Both the position numbers and the translations under genes were made by a program. The notes under the pieces were generated by a model. That model saw nothing but the letters and a program-made list of their open reading frames with translations. It was not told the DNA's origin and did not search any database. A stretch of DNA of 64,000 bases, from contig JAJDCS010000039.1 of NCBI GenBank assembly GCA_029260715.1, positions 124,001-188,000 of the forward strand. The letters are read 5' to 3'. Below, one piece after another: positions 54,461-63,798 of this stretch (position 1 is the first letter of the stretch; each line of letters starts with the position of its first letter). The stretch is from Phycisphaeraceae bacterium. GTDB lineage: Bacteria > Planctomycetota > Phycisphaerae > Phycisphaerales > Phycisphaeraceae.

Positions 54461-55231
54461 TTAGGTGAACGGCTGGCGTGAGGTGGCGGGGTGGCCTGGG
54501 TCGATACCTACGCGCGTTCCCTCGGCGGTCTGCTGGGCGGCGGGGCCGGTGATCTCGGGCGGGCGCGGGCCAAGCCAGCATTCCCCCTCGTAGCATTTGT
54601 GGATGATCTGCACCGCTTCGTCGACGCTGTCGGTCACGCGGAATAGGCTCATGTCCTGCGCGTCGATGTACTCGTTCCGCTGGATCATCTGCTCACGCAT
54701 CCAACCGACCAGCCCGTCCCAGAACGCGTGGCCGATACACACGACCGGGAACGGCTCGACCTTGAGCGTCTGGATCAGCGTGAGGCTCTCGAAGAACTCG
54801 TCCATCGTGCCGAACCCGCCGGGGAAGATGATAAACCCCTTGGCGTACTTGACGAACATGACCTTCCGCACGAAGAAGTACCGGAAGGTCAACTCGTGCG
54901 TCTGGTAGGGGTTGGGCTTCTGCTCCATGGGCAGGCTGATGTTCAGGCCCACCGACTGCCCCCCCGCTTCCATGGCCCCGCGGTTGGCCGCCTCCATGAT
55001 CCCCGGCCCGCCGCCGGTGATCACCGCGAATTTGGTCTCCACCAGCTTGCGCCCGCACTCGACCGCCTGCTGGTACTCGGGCTTGTCTTCGGGTGTGCGT
55101 GACGACCCGAACACCGACACCGCCGGGCCGATCGTGCTGAGCGCTTCGATCCCGTCGACAAACTCCGACAGGATGCGGAACATCATCCACGTCTCTTTGC
55201 TCAGGTTTGCTTCTGTCTGCTTTGAATTCAT
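54461..55231 (-). CDS. LOG family protein (TIGR00730)
   Basis: The 256-residue protein has the Rossmann-like nucleotide-binding motifs SVFGSSRTPE, ITGGGPGIMEAANRGA and the family signature PGGFGTMDEFFE. LOG proteins hydrolyse nucleoside monophosphates such as cytokinin ribotides; some bacterial members are annotated as lysine decarboxylase by mistake. The C-terminal 35 residues (PRPPEITGP onward) are Pro/Gly-rich and not conserved. GGAAAG lies ahead of ATG 55231. Confidence 0.92.
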   Translation of the reverse strand: MNSKQTEANLSKETWMMFRILSEFVDGIEALSTIGPAVSVFGSSRTPEDKPEYQQAVECGRKLVETKFAVITGGGPGIMEAANRGAMEAGGQSVGLNISLPMEQKPNPYQTHELTFRYFFVRKVMFVKYAKGFIIFPGGFGTMDEFFESLTLIQTLKVEPFPVVCIGHAFWDGLVGWMREQMIQRNEYIDAQDMSLFRVTDSVDEAVQIIHKCYEGECWLGPRPPEITGPAAQQTAEGTRVGIDPGHPATSRQPFT

Positions 55232-55673
55232 TGACTTTCTTTCCGTTTCATCAAGGCTTTTAACTTCAACCGCCTTGCCTTGTTATACACGACAGGCGGA
55301 GTGGCAACCCCCTGGCGTTTAGTTTGAAGAATATCGGCTATCGGTTACACAAAACTCCCCACGGCCGTCCTGTAAAGAACCGCCCATAACGCAGATCGTG
55401 CCAGGGCTCGCCCCATCACCACGTGAGTCGGCTGCTTATCTCCCCAAAACAGACAGCACCATCAGATTAGAATTATTATAAACATATCTCTCACAGTGCT
55501 TTAAAAGCCTATCAATTTTTCGCCGCATACAATGGTTGTGAGCCGCAGCAACGCAAAATTTTTCTTCTCACTTCACCCCGATCACGGTAAGCTGGTATTG
55601 GGAAAGGGCGATATGTCCATACCAAACGACCACTTATCCTCTGATCGCCTCATTTTCCGCAAGGAGACCCGTC
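55232..55673. other. Intergenic region between divergent LOG and zinc-ribbon genes
   Basis: These 442 bases contain AT-rich patches (TTAGAATTATTATAAACATA near 55461-55487) likely to hold promoters for both genes. I see no coding frame with a recognisable motif, no tRNA and no clear repeat. The downstream gene has AAGGAG at the right edge. Confidence 0.5.
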
Positions 55674-56258
55674 ATGATCCGGTTCCGATGCTTCCGCTGT
55701 AATCACATGATCCGCTGCCCCGATGAGTACGCGGGCAAGGTGGTCAGGTGCCCTTCGTGCAAGGACATGACATTCGTCCCCCCTACCCTCGATGACGCCG
55801 AAGCTGCGCTGGCGGCGGCTGCCCCCCAACTGCCCGCCCACAGCGACGAGCAACCCGCGGCGGGCCCAGCCGACGAGCAGTCCCTCTCCGCAGCCGCCGC
55901 CGCGGAAGTGTCACAAACAAGGGGGGCCATGAAACGCCACCAGACGCTCAGAGCCCACCACTACGCCTGGCTTAAATTCATGGGCAGTGCGTACATCTCG
56001 CTGGGGGTGGTGGCGGCTATCATGTGTGTGATCCGGATTTTCATGCAGCTAAGCGAGTCGCTGTCGCAGCAAGCTCAAGGTCGCGTGCACAACGCCGCGG
56101 ATATCTTCGCAGCGTGCGTCTGGCTGCTCGGCGGACTGGCGGCGACCCTCACCCTTTTCGCGTTGGGGCAGTGCGTCTTAGCTTTCCGCGATATGGTTAT
56201 CAACTCGTGGGTCACGCGCGAGTTGGCTGTGCTCCAGCGGGCGGGCAACCGGGTGTAA
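55674..56258 (+). CDS. Zinc-ribbon membrane protein, function unknown
   Basis: The 194-residue product begins with a zinc ribbon (RCFRCNHMIRCPDEYAGKVV, then RCPSCKDM), a form common in planctomycete membrane proteins. An Ala/Pro-rich low-complexity linker follows (about 38-90), then two transmembrane helices (about 104-125 and 144-166: YISLGVVAAIMCVIRIF and a second with LLGGLAATLTLFALG). The C-terminus is short. AAGGAG precedes the ATG. Function is not recognised. Confidence 0.8.
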   Translation: MIRFRCFRCNHMIRCPDEYAGKVVRCPSCKDMTFVPPTLDDAEAALAAAAPQLPAHSDEQPAAGPADEQSLSAAAAAEVSQTRGAMKRHQTLRAHHYAWLKFMGSAYISLGVVAAIMCVIRIFMQLSESLSQQAQGRVHNAADIFAACVWLLGGLAATLTLFALGQCVLAFRDMVINSWVTRELAVLQRAGNRV

Positions 56259-56362
56259 TGGGCCGGCGTCCCAGCCGCTTGCCGCACAACGAGACCTGCT
56301 AACATGGGCGTGCAACACACCGACGGATCAACCCCAAGCCCGTACACGAAAGGACCAGCCGC

Positions 56363-56716
56363 ATGAGCGCCCAGACCCCCGAAGAGCTTTCAGGTAAAAA
56401 ATGCGTGCCATGCGAGGGTGGTGTTGAGCCTTACGCTCCCGAAGCGGTCAAAGCCCAATTGGCGCAACTCGACGGCTGGCAACTGACGCACGAAGGCAAA
56501 CGCATCCGCAAGAACTGGTCGGTGAAAAACTTCCTGGCGGCGCTGGCGTTCTTTGGGAAGGTGGCCGAGATCGCCGAGCAGGAAGGCCACCACCCCGATC
56601 TGCACCTGGAAGGCTACCGCCACATTTGGATCGAGATCTGGACCCACGCGATCGGCGGGCTGTCTGAAAACGACTTCATCCTGGCGGCCAAGATCAACCG
56701 ATTGCCGGTTGAGTGA
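56363..56716 (+). CDS. phhB: Pterin-4a-carbinolamine dehydratase (4a-hydroxytetrahydrobiopterin dehydratase)
   Basis: The 117-residue protein carries the family motif EGHHPDLHLEGYRHIWIEIW followed by THAIGGLSENDFILAAKIN. It recycles tetrahydrobiopterin after aromatic amino-acid hydroxylation or acts in related pterin chemistry; some members are transcriptional coactivators. Its 3' end overlaps the convergent pabB gene by 23 bases. The N-terminal CVPCEGG pair is also common in the family. AAGGA is ahead of the ATG. Confidence 0.93.
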   Translation: MSAQTPEELSGKKCVPCEGGVEPYAPEAVKAQLAQLDGWQLTHEGKRIRKNWSVKNFLAALAFFGKVAEIAEQEGHHPDLHLEGYRHIWIEIWTHAIGGLSENDFILAAKINRLPVE

Positions 56717-58190
56717 CCGCGGCCACAACGGGCGGCGGCGGGCTTTGCCCCACCGCTTCCAACGAACTCCGCTCAAGCCCCAGCGCCGTGAGCATGGTCG
56801 CGGCTTTGTCGAGCGACTCGCCATACTCGTCGGCCGGGTCTGAATCCGCCACAACGCCGCTGCCGACTGAAAAATCAACGCGCCCCGCAGCGGGATCAAC
56901 CTGCATCGTGCGGATCGCCACGTTCAGGCACGCCTGATCCTTCGACAGATACCCGATACACCCGCAGTACGGTCCACGGCGGGCAGGCTCAAGCCGGTCG
57001 ATGATCTGCATGACGCGCACCTTCGGCGCGCCCGTCACCGACCCACCCGGCAGTGCCGCGCGTAGCAAGCTAACAATGTCTTTCGACCGGTGCAGCCGCC
57101 CCTCGATCGTCGCCACGCCGTGGTGCACCGTCGGGTGCGACTCGATCACGCGCGGCTCGCTGACACGGACAGAGCCGTAGTCGCACACCCGCCCCAGGTC
57201 GTTTCGCATCAAGTCGACGATCATGGCCAACTCGGCGGTGTCTTTTTCGCTGCGGTACAGCTCGGCGGGGTTCACTGAAGCCGGGCGCGTGCCCTTGATC
57301 GGCCGAGTCACCACGCGGCCGGCGTCCATTTGCAGGAACAACTCGGGCGAGGCGGACAACACAGCTGGGCGTTGGGTGTCGTCAGCCGACAAGCCGCCAA
57401 CGCCCAGCCCCGACGCCAGTTCAAGGTACGCCCCGTACCACGCAGTCGAGGCCGCGGCCAACCGATCGAACAACGCCCGCGTGGGGGTCGGGCCCGCCCC
57501 CGCGAACCGCGCCGTTAGCCGCTGGGCAAGGTTGACCTGGAACACGTCACCCGAAGCGATGTACCGCTTTACTTCCCGCACCGCTTGCTCGAATTGCTCA
57601 CGGGTAAAACCGCTTTGGATGTTTGACGCTTCAATGCTATTGATCGCGGGCGCCGGCTTGCGCAAACGTGCTTCTAGCTGACGGGTCTGGTCCTCCCACG
57701 CCCCGCAGGCGAACCACCGCTGCTCGAGTCCGTCGTAAACCAGATACCCCGGGCAGTACCCCAGTTCAACGATGGGCCAGCCGCGGTCGGCTTTGGCGGT
57801 GCCGGGCCCCGATGGCAGCCGCTCCACCCACCGACCCAAGTCATAGCTTAAGTAGCCGATCCACAAGCCCCGCCCCTCGGTCGCGTTTAACAACGCGCGC
57901 AGATCGTCGAACGGCTTGTGCGTGAACTGTTCAACCGGGCAGGTGCGATCGGCAGCGAGCCACCGGCTTTGCCCACGCGGCGCGCCGCTGGCGTTACCGG
58001 CGGCGCCGGGTTGATCACCTGCTGAAACAAACCGGTACGTGCCCACCGGCTGGGCAAAGACCGACCACCGTGCCCACCGAGCGTCCAACCGCCCCGAGTG
58101 CAGCAGCGCCACGCGGCGGTCACGCGGCCACCGCCCGAGCACCTCAAGCGGGCCCCACCGCCAGTCTAAAGACCTGCCACAGACTTGCAT
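56694..58190 (-). CDS. pabB: Aminodeoxychorismate synthase component I
   Basis: The 498-residue chorismate-utilising enzyme has the active-site block TRPIKGTRPASVN, followed by EKDTAELAMIVDLMRNDLGRV. The C-terminal motif set includes HHGVATIEGRL, LPGGSVTGAPKVRVMQII and RRGPYCGCIGYLS. The PIKGT motif with Lys is characteristic of PabB rather than TrpE (which has PIAGT). With a PabA amidotransferase (not in the window) it forms aminodeoxychorismate for folate. It overlaps the 3' end of phhB and lies divergent from corA. Confidence 0.92.
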   Translation of the reverse strand: MQVCGRSLDWRWGPLEVLGRWPRDRRVALLHSGRLDARWARWSVFAQPVGTYRFVSAGDQPGAAGNASGAPRGQSRWLAADRTCPVEQFTHKPFDDLRALLNATEGRGLWIGYLSYDLGRWVERLPSGPGTAKADRGWPIVELGYCPGYLVYDGLEQRWFACGAWEDQTRQLEARLRKPAPAINSIEASNIQSGFTREQFEQAVREVKRYIASGDVFQVNLAQRLTARFAGAGPTPTRALFDRLAAASTAWYGAYLELASGLGVGGLSADDTQRPAVLSASPELFLQMDAGRVVTRPIKGTRPASVNPAELYRSEKDTAELAMIVDLMRNDLGRVCDYGSVRVSEPRVIESHPTVHHGVATIEGRLHRSKDIVSLLRAALPGGSVTGAPKVRVMQIIDRLEPARRGPYCGCIGYLSKDQACLNVAIRTMQVDPAAGRVDFSVGSGVVADSDPADEYGESLDKAATMLTALGLERSSLEAVGQSPPPPVVAAVTQPAIG

Positions 58191-58311
58191 AAGAGTATGA
58201 TAACCTGCACGCTGTACGACCGGTTGGACTTGACGGGGTCACAATCGTCCGGCCTGCATTGCACACGGCAGCGCATGGCCACCCGACGCCGTGCCATACA
58301 GGAGACGAGCG

Positions 58312-59496
58312 ATGGCCGATCAAGAACCGCAACGCACCACTGCTTCGCACATCACCAACCCGCGCAAGGCGATCCGGGCTGTCAAAACACTCGTCAAAAC
58401 ACCGATGTCGAGGCTGTTTTATAAAGCCACGCCGGGCAGGCGGCCGGGCATTAACCCCGATGATATCGCCGCTTCGCCCACACCCGATCAGGCCGTGGGC
58501 GTCACCTGTATCGACTACGGCACCGACAAGGTTTCCGTTGAGCAGGTTGCCAATCTCGAAGCGTTTTTAGCCCAGCCGCACCCTCAATGGGGACGTGTCC
58601 GGTGGCTTGATATCAACAGCGTGTCTGACCTGAATATCATCAAGATGGTCACAGAGCGCTACGGCCTGCACCCGCTGATCGTCGAGGACATCCTCCACGT
58701 GCCCCAGCGTCCGAAAGCGGAAATCTACCCCGTCGAGGATTCACAGCAGGACTGCCCGGGCATGTTCATTATCGCGCAGATGAACAGGCTGATCGACGGG
58801 CGCATCATCAGCGAGCAGGTGAGCATATGCACAAGCCACAACACCGTATTGACGTTCCAAGAAAAGCCCGGCGACGTGTGGGACCCGATCCGCCAACGGA
58901 TCAACAAGGCTAGTTCCCGCCTGCGGTCCCGAAAAACGGGGTATCTCACCTACGCTTTGCTCGACGCGTTGATCGACCACAACTTCAGTATCCTGGAGCG
59001 CTACGGGGAAGAGCTCGAATCGCTCGAAGAGCTGACCCTTGACAACCCCTCGGCGGCCGCGATCAGCCGCATCCACGCGATGAAGCGAGAACTGCTACTG
59101 CTGCGTCGGCAAGTCTGGCCCACGCGCGAGGTCGTGAGCACGCTACTGCGCGAAGAACACCCCTACTTCAGCGAAGAGACCCGCCTGTTCATGCGAGACG
59201 CGTATGACCACGCCGTGCAGGTCCTGGACGTGGTGGAGACCTACCGCGAGGTCGCCTCCGGCTTAATCGACACACACATGACGGTTGTCGGCAACCGCAT
59301 GAACGACGTCATGAAAACCCTGACCATGGTCGCGACAATTTTCATCCCCATCTCCTTCCTAGCCGGCGTGTTCGGGATGAACATGGATGACCTGCCGGGC
59401 ATGCACACCCCGGGCGCGTTCCTAGGGTTCGCCGTCGCCTGCCTGACCGTCGCCGGCAGCATGCTCGCGTGGTTTAAACACAAGGGGTGGCTGTAG
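58312..59496 (+). CDS. corA: CorA-type magnesium/cobalt transporter
   Basis: ATG 58312 has GGAGA ahead and gives 394 residues; GTG 58291 is also in frame. The N-terminal cytoplasmic funnel (about 60-330) has MVTERYGLHPLIVEDIL and a long helix. Two C-terminal transmembrane helices flank the selectivity motif GMN (FGMNMDDLPGMHTPG). The protein ends HKGWL. It imports Mg2+ through a pentameric channel. The loop after GMN carries DDLPGMH rather than the common PE-rich form. Confidence 0.94.
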   Translation: MADQEPQRTTASHITNPRKAIRAVKTLVKTPMSRLFYKATPGRRPGINPDDIAASPTPDQAVGVTCIDYGTDKVSVEQVANLEAFLAQPHPQWGRVRWLDINSVSDLNIIKMVTERYGLHPLIVEDILHVPQRPKAEIYPVEDSQQDCPGMFIIAQMNRLIDGRIISEQVSICTSHNTVLTFQEKPGDVWDPIRQRINKASSRLRSRKTGYLTYALLDALIDHNFSILERYGEELESLEELTLDNPSAAAISRIHAMKRELLLLRRQVWPTREVVSTLLREEHPYFSEETRLFMRDAYDHAVQVLDVVETYREVASGLIDTHMTVVGNRMNDVMKTLTMVATIFIPISFLAGVFGMNMDDLPGMHTPGAFLGFAVACLTVAGSMLAWFKHKGWL

Positions 59497-59507
59497 CTGC
59501 CGGATGC

Positions 59508-59837
59508 TTATTTCGCGGGTAGCGATTTAGCGAACTCAACCGCCCGCGTCACCCAGCCCTTCAACGCGTCGTCCGTTTTAAACCCCGTGGCGGCCACGTA
59601 GACCATGGTCTTCATGGGCCTGCCGGTAAAGTCCATTGGGCGGGTGTGGGGCCGCTTCAGCGCGGTCGCGGCGGCGGTATCCCCCAGCCGCAGGACAAGG
59701 TCTTTGTCGAGCACGCCGCAGCACATGTTGCCGTTCAACATGAACGCGATACCGCCGAACATCTTTTTTTCTGTGACACCCCTGCGCCGTTTGAGCGTCT
59801 CGCGTACGCGCTGAGCCGTTTTTTCGTCGTAGGCCAT
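59508..59837 (-). CDS. TfoX/Sxy N-terminal domain protein
   Basis: The 109-residue protein has the TfoX N-domain signature VTEKKMFGGIAFMLNGNMCC, followed by DLVLRLG and GRPMKTMVYVA. Only the N-terminal domain is present; the C-terminal helix-hairpin-helix part of full Sxy is missing. Sxy regulates competence in gammaproteobacteria, but short single-domain forms are widespread and of unknown role. It is convergent with corA and divergent from the HEPN-like gene. Confidence 0.88.
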   Translation of the reverse strand: MAYDEKTAQRVRETLKRRRGVTEKKMFGGIAFMLNGNMCCGVLDKDLVLRLGDTAAATALKRPHTRPMDFTGRPMKTMVYVAATGFKTDDALKGWVTRAVEFAKSLPAK

Positions 59838-59910
59838 GGCTGCATATTGTAGCCATGCGTCGAAATGACCTAATATACTGTGTACGAGCTATATTTTCGC
59901 AAGGAGAATT

Positions 59911-60558
59911 ATGGATTCTACAGTGCAACAATCGTGGGAAAATTTTCTGAACCCTGACCTAATGCGTCATCGCCTAATCAGCGCCTCCATCTACATCGCA
60001 GGCTATGAAAGCCTTAAAGATGCCATCATTGATCGGATTCGCTATTTCTTTTGGAATGGCTTTGATCAAACTGGCGATAAGATCGACCCTGAGTATCAAT
60101 CTAGTGTATTAAGCCGAAACAAGAGTCCTTTGTACGCGAGCTTAGACTGGCTAAAACACATGAACGCCATCGACAACGAAGATATTGCTTCATTTGATCG
60201 AATCAAAAATTGCCGAAACGTTCTTGCGCATCGCCTCTTTGCCACGCTTAGCTCCGAAGGCTTGCCATCTAATTTTGAAAAGTGTTTTCATGAAATGGTT
60301 TCGCTTCTACGCAAAGTCGAAGTGTGGTGGATCAAGGAAGTTGAAATCACAACCGATCCAGACTTCGATGGACAAGAAATCGACGAGGATGACATCCAGC
60401 CCGGTCGTGTGCTTGGTCTTCAATTGTTGTGCGATATCGCTCTTGGCGATGCAGAAAGAAGTCGCTTATATTTCGATGAATTCCAAAGGCGAGCGGGAAC
60501 AGATAACCTCCACGATGTGGCTATTGGCATCGGAGATACTTCGCTAGAACAACAATAA
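59911..60558 (+). CDS. HEPN-like protein (Rx4H motif), unknown function
   Basis: The 215-residue product is mostly helical, with CRNVLAHRLF near residues 98-107. It is the Rx4H signature of HEPN RNases, in which Arg and His sit in a helix facing the active site. Its surroundings (NKSPLYASLDWLKH, IASFDRIK) fit HEPN-like families of RiboL-PSP/MAE_28990 kind. AAGGAG is four bases ahead of the ATG. GC content is clearly lower than in the neighbours, so the gene may be horizontally acquired. No MNT-type partner gene is present. An RNase role is inference. Confidence 0.65.
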   Translation: MDSTVQQSWENFLNPDLMRHRLISASIYIAGYESLKDAIIDRIRYFFWNGFDQTGDKIDPEYQSSVLSRNKSPLYASLDWLKHMNAIDNEDIASFDRIKNCRNVLAHRLFATLSSEGLPSNFEKCFHEMVSLLRKVEVWWIKEVEITTDPDFDGQEIDEDDIQPGRVLGLQLLCDIALGDAERSRLYFDEFQRRAGTDNLHDVAIGIGDTSLEQQ

Positions 60559-60576
60559 CGCGGTCAGCTTGCAATC

Positions 60577-62046
60577 TTATGCCCCCTGCTTCTGCAGCTT
60601 GGCCATGCGATCGGCGAAGAGTTTCTTGGCTTCGCCGGCGAGGTAGAAGCTGCCAGTGACGATGATCAGGTCCTCGCGGCTGACGGCGCGGTTGGCTAGC
60701 TGTAGCGCCTCTTCGAGTGTTGGCGCGGCTTGTGCCATCTTGCCGGAGACCTCGGCGAACTGGGTCAGCAAGTCGGCTGGCTCCACGGCGCGGGGGTTGG
60801 CTTTGGCGCGGGTGAAGATGACCTTGTCGGCGCCCAGCGAAACTTGCTTGAGCATGCTGGCCACGCTTTTGTCCTGGCCACAGCCGAAAATGAGCACCAG
60901 CGAGTCGTAGGCGATGTAGGCGCCCAGCGCTTTGATCAGGGATTGGATCGACGCGGCGTTGTGGGCGCCGTCGACGACGACGTGCGGCTTGTCGCAGACG
61001 CGTTCCATGCGTCCGGCGATCGTGGTGGCGGCCAGGCCCTCGGTGACCTGCTCGTCGGAGATCTCAAACCCGGCGCCCTTGAGCTTGTCGAGGATGGCCA
61101 GCGCCAGCCCGCAGTTCAGGGCTTGGTGCTCCCCGCGCAGCGGCACGGGCAGGTGCTCCCACCGGCTGGTGGGGGTGGTGATGCACACGCGCGTGTGCGG
61201 GCCAAGCTCGCGGCTGGCTTGGAAGCGGTAGCTGAAGTCGACTTGCTTGCCGTTGAACTCAATCGGCGCGCCGACGCTCTGGGCGGCTTCTTGGAACACC
61301 TGGGTGACTTCCGGTGATTGCTCGATGCTGACCACCGGGACGTTTTTCTTGAAGATCCCGGCTTTCTCTTTGGCGATCAGAGCCTCGTCCTTGCCGAGGA
61401 TCTGTGTGTGGTCGAGGCTGATCTGGGTCATGCCGCACACAAGGGGCGTGACAATGTTGGTCGCGTCGAGCCGGCCGCCAAGCCCTGTTTCAAGCACGGC
61501 GATGTCCACGGCTTGGTCGGCGAAATACCGCAGGGCCGCGACGGTCATAATCTCATAAAACGTCGGGGGCGTGCCGCCTAGCTTCTTGACCTCGGCGGCG
61601 ATGAGCCGCATGGTTTCGGTGAAGTCTGCGTAGCCGATCATCTGCCCGTCGATCGTGATGCGCTCGCGCAGGTCAACCAGGTGTGGGCTGGTGTACAGCC
61701 CGACCGTGTAGCCGCTGGTCTTGAGCACGCTGGTGACCATGGCGCAGGTCGAGCCCTTGCCCTTGGTACCCGCGACGTGGACAAATTTGAGTTCCTGGTG
61801 CGGCTGGCCCAAGCGGTTCAACAACCGGCGCGTGCGTTCGAGGCTGAACGTGCGGTTGTTGTAGGTGACAATCCGCTGGTGTTCGTGGTTGATGTGGCTG
61901 TAGAGCCAACGACAGGCGGTGGCGTAATTCGTGATGCCCGCCACGCTTAAATCCGTGGCGCCGGTCTTTCTGCGAGACGACGAGCCTGACGCCCTGGGTT
62001 TAGACGATGACCGCTTCGATTTTGTCGATGATGAGGAGGGTGACAT
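60577..62046 (-). CDS. folC: Folylpolyglutamate synthase / dihydrofolate synthase
   Basis: The 489-residue Mur-ligase family enzyme has the ATP-binding loop VAGTKGKGSTCAMV and SPHLVDLRERI. It also has VLETGLGGRLDATNIV, FKKNVPVVSIEQ and DGAHNAASIQSLI, the standard FolC set. It adds glutamate to folates and may also make dihydrofolate. An extra Ser/Lys-rich N-terminal segment (about 1-35) is low complexity and may reflect a wrong start, but no better start has a ribosome site. The leader contains a small repeat structure. Confidence 0.94.
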   Translation of the reverse strand: MSPSSSSTKSKRSSSKPRASGSSSRRKTGATDLSVAGITNYATACRWLYSHINHEHQRIVTYNNRTFSLERTRRLLNRLGQPHQELKFVHVAGTKGKGSTCAMVTSVLKTSGYTVGLYTSPHLVDLRERITIDGQMIGYADFTETMRLIAAEVKKLGGTPPTFYEIMTVAALRYFADQAVDIAVLETGLGGRLDATNIVTPLVCGMTQISLDHTQILGKDEALIAKEKAGIFKKNVPVVSIEQSPEVTQVFQEAAQSVGAPIEFNGKQVDFSYRFQASRELGPHTRVCITTPTSRWEHLPVPLRGEHQALNCGLALAILDKLKGAGFEISDEQVTEGLAATTIAGRMERVCDKPHVVVDGAHNAASIQSLIKALGAYIAYDSLVLIFGCGQDKSVASMLKQVSLGADKVIFTRAKANPRAVEPADLLTQFAEVSGKMAQAAPTLEEALQLANRAVSREDLIIVTGSFYLAGEAKKLFADRMAKLQKQGA

Positions 62047-62087
62047 AAGTCGTAACTATAGCAAAATATGACCCCAACGTCAAATTA

Positions 62088-62143
62088 ATGCGTTTAAATC
62101 GTTTTTGTCTATGCGTTTATGAGTATGACTCGAAATAAACGCA
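62088..62143. promoter_or_regulatory. AT-rich repeat/hairpin cluster upstream of folC
   Basis: ATGCGTTTA occurs at 62088-62096 and 62111-62119, and TAAACGCA at 62136-62143 is the inverse of the second copy. The inner GAGT-ATG-ACTC strengthens a hairpin. It lies in the folC leader/promoter zone. A regulator site or structured leader is possible. Confidence 0.35.
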
Positions 62144-62233
62144 CAGCTTAATCAATGCTATTTATATCGTTATATTGCTTTTTGCTTGACTCCGTGTGCC
62201 TTGGAAGGGTGTAAGAAGCTGCGGCGGCGTTGC

Positions 62234-63553
62234 TTACCGTTTCGATACCCGGTCCATTCCCATCATATACGGCCGAAGCCGGGGCGGGATCGTGATGGAG
62301 CCATCGGCCTGCTGGTACAGTTCCATAATCGGGATCAAGATGCGCGGGCTGGCGATGACGGTGTTGTTGAGCGTGTGGCAGAAATGGACCTTGCCGTCGC
62401 CGTCGCGGTACCGCAGGTTCAGGCGTCTGGCTTGGAAGTCATAAAAGCGCGAGGCCGAGTGCGTCTCGCCCCAACTCTGACGAGATGGCATCCACGTCTC
62501 GATGTCATATTTCGCGGCCTGCCCCTGGCCCAGCTCACCGGTGCATACTTGCACAACGCGGTAAGGCAGCTCCAACGCCTGGAGCACCTCCTCGGCGTTT
62601 TGCAGAATTGTCTGGTGCCACTGCTTGGATTTTTCGTGATCGTTCGCGCACACGACCACTTGCTCGACCTTGTCGAACTGGTGGATGCGGTAGAGCCCGG
62701 CTGTGTCTTTGCCGTACGTGCCCGCCTCCCGCCGGTAGCAAGGGCTCATGGCCACATACCGCAGCGGCAGGTCTTTTTCGTCAACGATCTCGTCCATGTG
62801 GTACGCGGTGAGCGGGACCTCAGCCGTGCCCACCAAGTACGCGGGCGGGTCTTCGTTGCTCATCTCGTAGCTCTGCTGCCTGCCAAGCGGGAAGTACCCC
62901 GTGCCCAGCATGGCCTGCTCGCGCACGAGCACCGGTACGGACATCGGCTTAAACCCCTTTTCAATCATCATCTCCAGCGCCAGCCGCAGCACGGCCTGGT
63001 GTAACAGGGCACCGGCCCCGGTCAGGAAGTAGCTGCGGGAGCCGGCGAGCTTCACCCCACGCTCGGTGTCGATCATGCCTAGCTCGGTGCCCAAAGCAGC
63101 GTGGTCCTTGGGCTCAAAGTCGAATTGACGCACCTGCCCCCACCGGCGTAGCTCCACATTCTCCGAGTCGTCTTTGCCCACAGGCACGTCGCCGTCGGGC
63201 GGCTGAGGGATGCGCATCACCAGTTCCTGCACCCGCTCATGTAGCTGGGCAATGCTCGACTCCAAGTCTTGCTCTTGGCGTTTAAGTTCGGCGGGGCGCT
63301 GCTGCAACTCTTGCATCTGCGCTTGAAGCGAGTTTTTTTCTTGTGGCGAGGCTTTCTTGAGTTGCCCGGCGAGTTGGCCGATCCGCTTGCCGATCTGGTT
63401 CTTCTCAGCGGTGATTTGTTGACAATCGGTCAGGAGCTGGCGGTGCTGGGTGTCGAGTTCCAGCAGCCGGTCCACGTCCGCATCGATGCGTTTGTGTTTG
63501 GCTGCCTCGCGGTAGCGGTCGGGATTCTGACGCAAGTCTTTCAGGTCGATCAT
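62234..63553 (-). CDS. serS: Seryl-tRNA synthetase
   Basis: The 439-residue class II synthetase has an N-terminal coiled-coil tRNA-binding arm (about 28-110, rich in Gln, Glu and Lys). Motif 2 is around MSPCYRREAGTYGKDTAGLY and motif 3 near the C-terminus around HTLNNTVIASPRILIPIMELYQ. TAEVPLTAYH is the serine-binding TxE loop. It charges tRNA-Ser and tRNA-Sec with serine. Length and layout are typical. Confidence 0.97.
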   Translation of the reverse strand: MIDLKDLRQNPDRYREAAKHKRIDADVDRLLELDTQHRQLLTDCQQITAEKNQIGKRIGQLAGQLKKASPQEKNSLQAQMQELQQRPAELKRQEQDLESSIAQLHERVQELVMRIPQPPDGDVPVGKDDSENVELRRWGQVRQFDFEPKDHAALGTELGMIDTERGVKLAGSRSYFLTGAGALLHQAVLRLALEMMIEKGFKPMSVPVLVREQAMLGTGYFPLGRQQSYEMSNEDPPAYLVGTAEVPLTAYHMDEIVDEKDLPLRYVAMSPCYRREAGTYGKDTAGLYRIHQFDKVEQVVVCANDHEKSKQWHQTILQNAEEVLQALELPYRVVQVCTGELGQGQAAKYDIETWMPSRQSWGETHSASRFYDFQARRLNLRYRDGDGKVHFCHTLNNTVIASPRILIPIMELYQQADGSITIPPRLRPYMMGMDRVSKR

Positions 63554-63798
63554 GACAAAGGCCTGTTGCCGACTCTAAAGGTGGTAAATCCGAGCGGCTA
63601 TCTTATACGGATCGCAGAGGGGCTGCTTTAACCGCGGTTGGGGTAATGGAGCGGGTTTATCGAGCGATTTTTACACCACACGCGGGCACCATCCGCCGCT
63701 CCATAGCCGTGTGGCAGCCGGGCCTGGGCCGCTCGGAGGTAGAGAAAATAAAACTGATCGACCTGGTGGGCGTGTTGACGCGACGGACTTGCAGCGGG

